Shown here piece by piece: positions 11,591-18,504 of a stretch of DNA of 45,421 bases (position 1 is its first letter; each line of letters begins with the position of its first letter). The stretch is from Streptomyces sp. 150FB (GTDB lineage Bacteria; Actinomycetota; Actinomycetes; Streptomycetales; Streptomycetaceae), in NCBI RefSeq assembly GCF_000818195.1, contig NZ_JTHL01000001.1, positions 3,676,267 to 3,721,687 on the forward strand, read 5' to 3'. A model generated the notes under the pieces. The model had not been told where the DNA came from and did not search any database. It saw nothing but the letters and a program-made list of their open reading frames with translations. The position numbers were made by a program, and so were the translations under genes.

Positions 11591-11646
11591 GACGCGCACT
11601 CGACGAGCAACTCACGGCGACAAAAGAAAGATGAGGGAGCGGCGCA

Positions 11647-13440
11647 ATGACCGCGACGCAGCACAAGGGTGCCGGCGGGAAACAGGGCAAAGACGAACTG
11701 GTGGAGATGGCCTGGGACCCCATCACCCGTATCGTCGGCAGCCTCGGCATCTACACAAAGATCGACTTCAAGCAGAAGGTGGTCGCCGAGTGCCACAGCA
11801 CCAGCTCCATCTTCCGCGGCTATTCGGTCTTCATGAAGGGCAAGGACCCGCGGGACGCGCACTTCATCACCAGCCGGATCTGCGGTATCTGCGGTGACAA
11901 CCACGCCACCTGTTCCTGCTACGCGCAGAACATGGCCTACGGTGTGAAGCCGCCGCACCTCGGCGAATGGATCGTCAATCTCGGTGAGGCCGCCGAGTAC
12001 ATGTTCGACCACAACATCTTCCAGGAGAATCTGGTCGGGGTCGACTACTGCGAGAAAATGGTCGCCGAGACCAATCCCGGGGTGCTGGAGCAGGCCAACC
12101 GGACGTCCTCCCCGCACGCCGAGGCCCATGGGTACAAGACCATCGGCGACATCATGCGCTCGCTGAACCCCTTCACCGGTGAGTTCTACCGTGAGGCGCT
12201 CCAGGTCAGCCGTATGACGCGGGAGATGTTCTGCCTGATGGAGGGGCGCCATGTGCACCCCTCCACGCTCTACCCGGGCGGCGTCGGCACCGTGGCCACC
12301 ATCCAGCTCATGACCGACTACATCACCCGGCTCCAGCGCTACGTGGAGTTCATGAAGAAGGTCGTGCCGATGCACGACGACCTCTTCGACTTCTTCTACG
12401 AGGCGCTGCCCGGCTACGAGCAGGTCGGCAACCGGCGCATCCTGCTGGGCTGTTGGGGCTCGTTCCAGGACCCCGAGCACTGCAACTTCGAGTACAAGGA
12501 CATGACCGACTGGGGTCGGAAGATGTACGTGACCCCCGGCGTGGTCGTGGACGGGAAACTCGTCACCACCGACCTCGTGAAGATCAACCTCGGCATCCGC
12601 ATCCTGCTCGGCTCGTCGTACTACAACGACTGGGACGAGCAGGAGATGTTCGTGACCCACGACCCGCTCGGCAACCCGGTCGACCGGCGGCACCCGTGGA
12701 ACCAGCACACGAACCCGCAGCCGCAGAAGCGCGACCTGGACGACAAATACAGCTGGGTGATGTCCCCCCGCTGGTTCGACGGCAAGGACTACCTGGCCCT
12801 CGACACCGGCGGCGGCCCGCTGGCCCGGCTCTGGGTCACGGCGCTGGCCGGTCTGGTCGACATCGGCTACATCCAGGCCACCGGCAACAGCGTGAAGATC
12901 AACCTCCCCAAGACCGCCCTCAAGGGCCCGGTCGAGCTGGAGTGGCACGTCCCTCAGTGGAGCAACACCATCGAACGCAACCGGGCACGCACCTACTTCC
13001 AGGCCTACGCCGCCGCCTGCGCGCTGCACTTCGCCGAGAAGGCGCTCGTGGAGATCCGGGCCGGGCGGACCAAGACCTGGGAGAAGTTCGAGGTCCCCGA
13101 GGAGGGCGTGGGCTGCGGCTTCACCGAGGCCGTACGCGGTGTCCTCTCGCACCACATGGTGATCAGGGACGGCAAGATCGCCAACTACCACCCGTACCCG
13201 CCGACCCCGTGGAACGCGAGCCCGCGCGACACGTACGGGACGCCGGGGCCCTACGAGGACGCGGTGCAGGGCCAGCCGATCTTCGAGGAGAACGACCGGG
13301 AGCACTTCAAGGGCATCGACATCATGCGTACGGTGCGCAGCTTCGACCCCTGTCTGCCCTGCGGCGTGCACATGTATCTCGGCGAGGGCAAGAAGCTGGA
13401 ACTGCTCCACTCGCCCACTCAGTCCGCCGGCAGTGAATGA
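11647..13440 (+). CDS. hhyL: Group 1h [NiFe]-hydrogenase large subunit
   Basis: This 597-residue catalytic subunit holds the NiFe(CN)2CO centre and splits H2. The four active-site cysteines are visible: Cys79 and Cys82 in RICGICGDNHATCS (L1), Cys569 and Cys572 in DPCLPCGVH (L2). Cleavage by the maturation protease is expected after His575, removing a 22-residue tail that starts MYLGEG. WDPITRIVGSLGIY near the N-terminus is the usual large-subunit opening. The L1 motif with GICGDNH rather than GVCP is typical of group 1h. The start ATG 11647 has an AGGGAG Shine-Dalgarno 6 bases upstream. It overlaps the next gene by eight bases. Confidence 0.97.
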   Translation: MTATQHKGAGGKQGKDELVEMAWDPITRIVGSLGIYTKIDFKQKVVAECHSTSSIFRGYSVFMKGKDPRDAHFITSRICGICGDNHATCSCYAQNMAYGVKPPHLGEWIVNLGEAAEYMFDHNIFQENLVGVDYCEKMVAETNPGVLEQANRTSSPHAEAHGYKTIGDIMRSLNPFTGEFYREALQVSRMTREMFCLMEGRHVHPSTLYPGGVGTVATIQLMTDYITRLQRYVEFMKKVVPMHDDLFDFFYEALPGYEQVGNRRILLGCWGSFQDPEHCNFEYKDMTDWGRKMYVTPGVVVDGKLVTTDLVKINLGIRILLGSSYYNDWDEQEMFVTHDPLGNPVDRRHPWNQHTNPQPQKRDLDDKYSWVMSPRWFDGKDYLALDTGGGPLARLWVTALAGLVDIGYIQATGNSVKINLPKTALKGPVELEWHVPQWSNTIERNRARTYFQAYAAACALHFAEKALVEIRAGRTKTWEKFEVPEEGVGCGFTEAVRGVLSHHMVIRDGKIANYHPYPPTPWNASPRDTYGTPGPYEDAVQGQPIFEENDREHFKGIDIMRTVRSFDPCLPCGVHMYLGEGKKLELLHSPTQSAGSE

Positions 13441-14512
13441 CGTGGCGGAGAGTGATGTGGCAATCAGCGAGACAGTCATGGACACGGCAGGACGTACGGC
13501 GGGCGCTGCGGCCGGCGGGTCCGACTGGCGTGCGACCGGGGAGCGTATCGACACCCTGATCGCCGCCAGCGCCTCGGGCGGCGCGATCGCCCGCGAGCGG
13601 AGCGAGGAGCTGGTCAGGCTCGTCACCGATTTCTACGGTGCCGGTCTCGAACGGCTGCTGGACCTCCTCTACGAGCAGGGCCGCCTGGGCGACGACCTGC
13701 TCGCCGCCATCGCCGCCGACGACCTGGTCGCCAGCCTGCTGCTGGTGCACGGGCTGCATCCGTACAGCGTCGAGACCCGGGTCGAGAAGGCGCTGGAGAG
13801 CGTCCGGCCCTACCTCGGCTCGCACGGCGGCGATGTGGAGCTGCTCGGCGTCAGCGACGACGGTGTCGTCGGGCTACGGCTGCTGGGGAGCTGCGACGGC
13901 TGCCCCTCGTCGTCGGCCACGCTCAAGCTCGCCGTCCAGGGCGCCGTCGAGGCGGCGGCCCCGGAGATCACCACGATCGAGGTCGAGACCCCGGGCGAGG
14001 ACGCGTCGGGGACGGCGGGGGCGTCCGGGCCGATGGTCCCGGTGGACGCGCTGTTCTCGCGGCTTCATGAGACCGCGCAAGCCGCCGGCGCCGGCGATGG
14101 CGTCGGCGACGGCCCGGCGGGCTCCTCCTGGCAGCCGTTCCCCGACCCCGCGGGCCTGGAGTCCGGCGCCGTCACGCACTTCACCGCGGGTGAAGTGCCG
14201 GTGCTGGCCTGCCGGATCGGCGCCGACCTGTTCGCCTTCCTGGACCGGTGCGCCCGCTGCGACCGTTCGCTGAAGGGCGCGGCGCTTGCCAGGCGGCTCG
14301 GCGGCGCCTCCGGTGACGCGGTGCTGCGGTGCCCCGGTTGCCACGCGCACTACGACGTACGTCGGGCGGGCGCCTGCCTCGACGAGGACGGGCTGCACCT
14401 GGATCCGCTGCCCGTGCTCGCCGACGGGGTCACGGCCTCGGTCGCCGTACCCACCCCGGCGACGGCGACGGCGACGGCGACCGCTGCGGCAGCGGTGGCG
14501 GTGGCGACATGA
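13433..14512 (+). CDS. NifU-domain / Rieske-like iron-sulfur protein of the hydrogenase operon
   Basis: This protein has 359 residues and starts at GTG 13433 inside the end of hhyL. The central part (about 115-185) is a NifU C-terminal domain (VRPYLGSHGGDVELLGV) with Cys154 and Cys157 in GSCDGCPSSS. The C-terminal part (about 240-335) resembles a Rieske domain: CARC at 273-276, then CPGCHAHYDV at 300-309. The His ligand positions are changed so that four Cys (273, 276, 300, 303) are available. The tail is an Ala/Thr/Val repeat. It has the position and type of the mycobacterial protein HhyE, which is needed for H2 use, so a role in electron transfer from HhyS or in cluster supply is likely. 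It overlaps the next gene by ATGA. Confidence 0.85.
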   Translation: MNDVAESDVAISETVMDTAGRTAGAAAGGSDWRATGERIDTLIAASASGGAIARERSEELVRLVTDFYGAGLERLLDLLYEQGRLGDDLLAAIAADDLVASLLLVHGLHPYSVETRVEKALESVRPYLGSHGGDVELLGVSDDGVVGLRLLGSCDGCPSSSATLKLAVQGAVEAAAPEITTIEVETPGEDASGTAGASGPMVPVDALFSRLHETAQAAGAGDGVGDGPAGSSWQPFPDPAGLESGAVTHFTAGEVPVLACRIGADLFAFLDRCARCDRSLKGAALARRLGGASGDAVLRCPGCHAHYDVRRAGACLDEDGLHLDPLPVLADGVTASVAVPTPATATATATAAAAVAVAT

Positions 14513-15210
14513 GCACCGGTCGGCATGCGGCCTCCCCGGTGGCGGCGCTGCTGCGGGTCACCCGTAACCGTCCGGCGCCGGTCGTCGGGGAGCGCTGCGA
14601 GATGTGCGCCGAGCAGATCGGCGGCGAGCACGCGCATGTGGTGAATCTGGACAGCCGCGCCCTGATGTGCAGTTGCCGGGCCTGCTATCTGCTGTTCACC
14701 GACGAGGGCGCGAACCTCCACTACCGGGCGGTCCCGGAGCGGTATCTGCACTTCTCGGGCCTCGCCCTCGACGAACGGACCTGGGACGAGTTGCAGATCC
14801 CGGTGGGACTCGCTTTCCTGTTCCGCAACTCGGTGCAGGACCGCACCATCGCGTTCTATCCGGGCCCGGCCGGTGCCACCGAGTCCGAACTGCCTCTTGA
14901 TGCCTGGGACACCATCGTCACCGCCCACCCCGAACTCGGCGTCCTGCGGGCCGATGTGGAGGCGCTGCTCGTACGGCGTACTCGGGAGGCCGGAGCCACC
15001 GAGAGCACGGACGAGGTGTGTCACCTGGTTCCCATCGACGCCTGTTACGAACTGGTGGGCAGGCTACGGACGTTGTGGCGCGGCTTCGACGGCGGCCGGG
15101 AGGCGCACGCCGCGATGGACGCCTTCTTCGCGCAGGTCAAGGAGCGCAGCCGGCCGGCGGCGAAGGTTGCCGGCGTGGGTGGCGTAAGCGGCGTGGGCGG
15201 GTCCTGGTGA
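14509..15210 (+). CDS. DUF5947 family protein, hydrogenase operon
   Basis: This protein has 233 residues and starts at ATG 14509, overlapping the previous stop. It matches the DUF5947 family as I remember it: CEMCAEQI, then the Cys-rich turn LMCSCRACYLLF, then PVGLAFLFRNS, FYPGPAGATES, VEALLVRR and VPIDACYELVGRLRTLWRGFDGG. Two Cys pairs suggest a bound zinc or iron. The family is found almost only beside group 1h hydrogenases; its function is not known. A Gly/Val-rich tail ends the protein. It overlaps the next gene by GTGA. Confidence 0.82.
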   Translation: MSTGRHAASPVAALLRVTRNRPAPVVGERCEMCAEQIGGEHAHVVNLDSRALMCSCRACYLLFTDEGANLHYRAVPERYLHFSGLALDERTWDELQIPVGLAFLFRNSVQDRTIAFYPGPAGATESELPLDAWDTIVTAHPELGVLRADVEALLVRRTREAGATESTDEVCHLVPIDACYELVGRLRTLWRGFDGGREAHAAMDAFFAQVKERSRPAAKVAGVGGVSGVGGSW

Positions 15211-15854
15211 GCGACGACCTCAGCTTCTCCGTACTCGACGTGTTCGCCGAGCCGTACACCGTGGCACCGCAGTTGACCGCCCGGCTGCGGATCGAGGACG
15301 GCTCCGGCGAACGCGTCCACGCGATCGTGCTGCGCTGTCAGGTCCGTATCGAACCGCAGCGCAGACACTACGACGACACCGAACGGGACGGCCTGCGCGG
15401 CCTGTTCGGCGAGCGCGACCGGTGGTCCGACACCCTGAAGCCGTTCCTCTGGATGCAGTGCAACGCCACGGTCCAGGGCTTCACCGGTGCCACCGAGGTG
15501 AGCCTCGCGCTGCCCTGCACCTACGACTTCGACGTGATTGGCTCCCGCTATCTGCACGCGCTCGGCGACGGCCATGTGCCGCTCACACTGCTGTTCTCGG
15601 GGACGGTGTTCACCAAGGGCAGCGCGGGCTTCGGGGTGCGCCAGGTGCCCTGGGACTGCGAGGCCCGGCATCTGATGCCGGTCGCCGTCTGGCGACGGAT
15701 GATCGAGTCCCACTTCCCCAACTCCGGCTGGATCAGGCTGGATCAGGACGTGCTCGACCAGATCGCCGACTTCCGGTCGCGGCGCGGGCTGATCGGCTGG
15801 GACGAGACGGTACGTACCCTGCTGGCCGACATCGGTGAGGTGGTGGTCCCGTGA
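15207..15854 (+). CDS. DUF6084 family protein, hydrogenase operon
   Basis: This protein has 215 residues and starts at GTG 15207. It matches the DUF6084 pattern: LTARLRIEDGSGERVHAI, LRCQVRIEPQRRHY, FLWMQCNATVQGFTGATE, PCTYDFDV, YLHALGDGHVPLTLLFSGTVF and FPNSGWIRL. It looks like an all-beta, soluble domain with no membrane segment or clear catalytic site. It is co-transcribed and translationally coupled with its neighbours (GTGA at both ends), which argues for a fixed partner role. Function is unknown. Confidence 0.82.
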   Translation: MSDDLSFSVLDVFAEPYTVAPQLTARLRIEDGSGERVHAIVLRCQVRIEPQRRHYDDTERDGLRGLFGERDRWSDTLKPFLWMQCNATVQGFTGATEVSLALPCTYDFDVIGSRYLHALGDGHVPLTLLFSGTVFTKGSAGFGVRQVPWDCEARHLMPVAVWRRMIESHFPNSGWIRLDQDVLDQIADFRSRRGLIGWDETVRTLLADIGEVVVP

Positions 15855-17353
15855 GTTCCGTCGATTCGGTGGGTTCGGTGGGTTCGGTGGGTTCCGTGAG
15901 TCCCATCGACCACGTCCGTACGATCGCCGACGCCGTGCTGTACGAGGGGTACCTGCTCTACCCCTACCGGGCCAGCTCGCACAAGAACCAGTCACGCTGG
16001 CAGTTCGGCGTCCTCGGTCCGCCCGCCGCCTCGCCCGCGAGCTTCGGCGAGGAGCCCGGCATGGCGATGCGGTGCCTGCTCACGGCCACCCCGTCCGACA
16101 CCCCGGCGGCGGTCACGATCCATCTGCGCTTCCTCCAGCTCCAGGTCCGCGAGGTACGGCGGCGGAACGAGGACGGCACCGACACCCCGGTCGACAGCCT
16201 CACCGTGTCCGGCGTATCCGTGCTGAGCTGGGACGAGGCGGTGGAGCAGGAGATCGTGCTGCCCTCCGTCTCGCTGGCCGGGCCGACCGACACACTGCAC
16301 CACATCCCCGGCAGCGAGGAGATCGAGCCGCTGACGGACGCGGAGGGCGCCCCGGTGGGCCGTATCGTGCGCCGCCGCGAGCCGCTGGCGGCGCGTATCC
16401 GTACGCGTACGGACCTCGACGACGGCTTCCTCCGGCTGACCGTGTCCGTCGACAACGAACACGCCGGGACGGCCGCCGACAAGGACGCGGCGATCCGCGT
16501 CTCGCTGATCGGCTCGCACCTCATCCTCCAGGCGCACGGGGCGGACTTCGTCTCGCTCCTCGACCCTCCCGAGGGCGCGGAGGGAGCGGCCGGCCGCTGC
16601 CGGCAGCGGCGCTGCTGGCCCGTACTGGCCGGTGCGAAGGGGACGACCGACACCGTGCTCGGCGCGCCGATCATCCTGTACGACCATCCGGAGATCTCCG
16701 AGCAGAGCCCGGGCGCCCTCTTCGACTCCACCGAGATCGACGAGATCCTGACGCTGCGGGTGATGACGATGACGGAGGAGGAGAAGGCGGAGGCGCGGGC
16801 CACCGATCCACGGGCCCGGGAGATCATCGACCGCTGCGACCAGATGTCGGCCGCCGATCTGCAACAGCTCCACGGCCTCCTCCGCGACCCGCACGCGCCG
16901 TCGCCGTCGCCGTCACTCTCGCCACCCATGACCGCGCCACTGCCGTCGGCCGCTCCCGGTTACGCCGATCTGCGCGACGCCGAGCCCCCCGCCTTCGACA
17001 CGGGCGGCGCGCCCTGGTGGGACCCGGCGGCAGACGCGAGTGTGCGCCCGGAGTCCGACGCCGTCGTGATCGGCGGTGTCAGCGTGTCCAAGGGAAGCCT
17101 GGTCCGCGTACATCCGTCCCGCCGCGCCGACGCGCAGGACATCTTCTTCGCCGGCCAGGTGGCGCGGGTGACGGCCGTGCTCTCGGACGTCGACGGCGGG
17201 ACACATGTGGCGCTGGTCCTCGTCGACGACCCGGCGTCCGACATGCACGACTGGTACGGCCGCTACTTCTACTTCGCGCCCGACGAGCTGGAACCCCTGC
17301 CCGTCGAGGACCCCCGACCCCCGGAACAGCACCGAGAGGAGAACCCATCGTGA
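15851..17353 (+). CDS. Unrecognised 500-residue protein of the hydrogenase operon
   Basis: It starts at GTG 15851, overlapping the previous stop by four bases. I do not recognise a named domain. The N-terminus holds a short SVGSVGSVGSV repeat. The main part (about 25-270) looks beta-rich with segments VLYEGYLLYPYRASSHKNQ, RFLQLQVREVRRR and LIGSHLILQAHGADFVSLLD. Two further Cys occur in GRCRQRRCWPVL. An acidic helix (TMTEEEKAEARATDPRAREI) and a Pro/Ser linker follow. The last part (about 390-485) is a small beta-barrel-like domain with VSKGSLVRVHPSRRADAQDI, FFAGQVARVTAV and WYGRYFYFAPDELEPL. It is probably a scaffold or binding protein for the hydrogenase, judged only from position. Confidence 0.75.
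   Translation: MSSVDSVGSVGSVGSVSPIDHVRTIADAVLYEGYLLYPYRASSHKNQSRWQFGVLGPPAASPASFGEEPGMAMRCLLTATPSDTPAAVTIHLRFLQLQVREVRRRNEDGTDTPVDSLTVSGVSVLSWDEAVEQEIVLPSVSLAGPTDTLHHIPGSEEIEPLTDAEGAPVGRIVRRREPLAARIRTRTDLDDGFLRLTVSVDNEHAGTAADKDAAIRVSLIGSHLILQAHGADFVSLLDPPEGAEGAAGRCRQRRCWPVLAGAKGTTDTVLGAPIILYDHPEISEQSPGALFDSTEIDEILTLRVMTMTEEEKAEARATDPRAREIIDRCDQMSAADLQQLHGLLRDPHAPSPSPSLSPPMTAPLPSAAPGYADLRDAEPPAFDTGGAPWWDPAADASVRPESDAVVIGGVSVSKGSLVRVHPSRRADAQDIFFAGQVARVTAVLSDVDGGTHVALVLVDDPASDMHDWYGRYFYFAPDELEPLPVEDPRPPEQHREENPS
15865..15898 (+). repeat. 9-base tandem repeat in the 500-residue protein gene
   Basis: GGTGGGTTC repeats about three times in tandem and encodes the SVGSVGSV stretch at the N-terminus. 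Because the unit is nine bases, gain or loss of copies would keep the frame. Confidence 0.8.
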
Positions 17354-17469
17354 GGACTCTGGGAATGATCACCACAGGAGTCGCAGCGGCAGTGGCGGCG
17401 GTCGCCGTGGTCGTCGGCGTGATGTCGATCCCCGACATCCGCCGGTATCTGAAGATCCGTTCGATGTGA
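17350..17469 (+). CDS. 39-residue single-helix membrane protein (DUF6893-like)
   Basis: GTG 17350 overlaps the previous stop by GTGA. The peptide is one hydrophobic helix (GVAAAVAAVAVVVGVMSI) flanked by a short N-terminus and a basic tail PDIRRYLKIRSM, so it should sit in the membrane with the tail inside. I recall a DUF6893 family of such small proteins near hydrogenase genes. It is the only membrane-spanning product in the operon, so it could tie the otherwise soluble enzyme to the membrane and the quinone pool. That function is inference. Confidence 0.78.
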   Translation: MRTLGMITTGVAAAVAAVAVVVGVMSIPDIRRYLKIRSM

Positions 17470-17486
17470 GCGAGGGAGTCAATCAC

Positions 17487-17756
17487 ATGTCCAGCAGACC
17501 AGATAAGTCAGACAGGTCAGGGGCGTCACGCGTATCGGGCTCCTCGGGCATGCGGGCCCGCTCGGGCGACGACATCGAGGAGGAGCCGCAGGCGGTACGG
17601 GGTCCCAAGGGCTCCCGCGACACCGGCTCGGACAAGCCCTCGGGCGGCCCGGCCGGCCGCCCCGCCGGCGGTGCCCATCCCACGTCCGACACCTCGATCA
17701 AGCCCGGCAAGCCCCAGGACCCGGACGCGCCCGACCTCCAGTCCGGCGGCGGCTGA
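17487..17756 (+). CDS. 89-residue disordered hydrogenase-operon protein
   Basis: ATG 17487 has a GAGGGAG Shine-Dalgarno eight bases upstream. The product is hydrophilic and low-complexity: Ser/Arg/Asp/Gly-rich with DDIEEEPQAVRGPKG, GGPAGRPAGG and a GKPQDPDAPDLQSGGG end. No domain, Cys or membrane segment is present, and it is probably intrinsically disordered. It lies 17 bases after the small membrane protein gene. No function can be assigned. The gene is real by its codon pattern, its ribosome site and its place in the operon. Confidence 0.65.
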   Translation: MSSRPDKSDRSGASRVSGSSGMRARSGDDIEEEPQAVRGPKGSRDTGSDKPSGGPAGRPAGGAHPTSDTSIKPGKPQDPDAPDLQSGGG

Positions 17757-17819
17757 GCCGCACCCGGCGCCCGCCATCCCCACCTCCCCACTTCTCCACT
17801 TCCCCACCGCAGGAGCACG

Positions 17820-17885
17820 ATGACGAACGCCCCGAACCGGCGCCACGCCGGCGCCCCCACGCGCCGAGGACCAGTCCTGACGTGA
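17820..17885 (+). CDS. 21-residue leader ORF coupled to the maturation protease
   Basis: ATG 17820 follows the best Shine-Dalgarno in the area (AGGAG at 17811-17815, four bases away). The frame runs 21 codons and its TGA (17883-17885) overlaps GTG 17882 of the protease gene. The peptide is short and basic (MTNAPNRRHAGAPTRRG...). The protease GTG itself has no good ribosome site, so translation of this leader probably feeds ribosomes to it. Whether the peptide has a function is unknown. Confidence 0.5.
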   Translation: MTNAPNRRHAGAPTRRGPVLT

Positions 17886-18502
17886 CCGCTGAAGTGACCG
17901 CCGGCCCGCCGGCTGACGTGACCGGTCGCGTGCTCGTGGCGGGCATCGGCAATCTCTTCCTCGGCGACGACGGCTTCGGCCCCGAAGTCGTCCGCCGGCT
18001 CGCCGCGTCCGGCGACCTGCCACCGCCGGTCCGGCTGACCGACTACGGCATCCGGGGCATGCACCTCGCGTACGACCTGCTCGACGGGTACGAGGCGCTG
18101 GTGCTGGTCGACGCGTACCCCGGCGGCGGCCCGCCCGGTGAGCTGACCGTGCTCGAAGTCGGCGCCGACGACCTCGGCACGGGTGAATTCGACGCACACG
18201 GGATGAATCCGGTGGCAGTACTCGCAAATCTGGACCAACTGGGCGGTACTCTTCCGCTCACCTACGTCGTCGGCTGCACCCCGGCCGACGTCGAGGAGGG
18301 CATCGGGCTCAGCGAAGCGGTTCTGGCCGCCGTACCTGAGGCGATGGAAGCGGTGCGCGCGCTGGTCCGGCGAATCCTGCCGGAGGGGCCGCCCCGGCCC
18401 GTGGGCCCTCAGCCCGTACAGCACGAACAGCCCGAACAGCCCGTAGAACCAAGACCGGTAGAACCACACCCCGTACAGCCCGCCCGCATCCGGAGGACCT
18501 GA
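17882..18502 (+). CDS. Hydrogenase maturation protease
   Basis: This 206-residue HycI/HupD-family endopeptidase removes the C-terminal tail of HhyL after nickel insertion. GIGNLFLGDDGFGPEVV carries the first conserved Asp, LVLVDAYPGGG the second, and DAHGMNP the metal-binding His. These residues read nickel in the substrate. The last 40 residues are a Pro/Gln/Glu/Val repeat not usual in the family (QPEQPVEPRPVEPHPVQP). The start is GTG 17882, coupled to the leader ORF. A two-base gap separates it from hypCF. Confidence 0.93.
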   Translation: MTAEVTAGPPADVTGRVLVAGIGNLFLGDDGFGPEVVRRLAASGDLPPPVRLTDYGIRGMHLAYDLLDGYEALVLVDAYPGGGPPGELTVLEVGADDLGTGEFDAHGMNPVAVLANLDQLGGTLPLTYVVGCTPADVEEGIGLSEAVLAAVPEAMEAVRALVRRILPEGPPRPVGPQPVQHEQPEQPVEPRPVEPHPVQPARIRRT

Positions 18503-18504
18503 CC

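Noticed and set aside
11566..13626. A 686-codon open frame antisense to hhyL
   Set aside because: It covers the hydrogenase large subunit exactly in the opposite direction. Long antisense frames are expected in GC-rich DNA, and the translation has no domain and low complexity.
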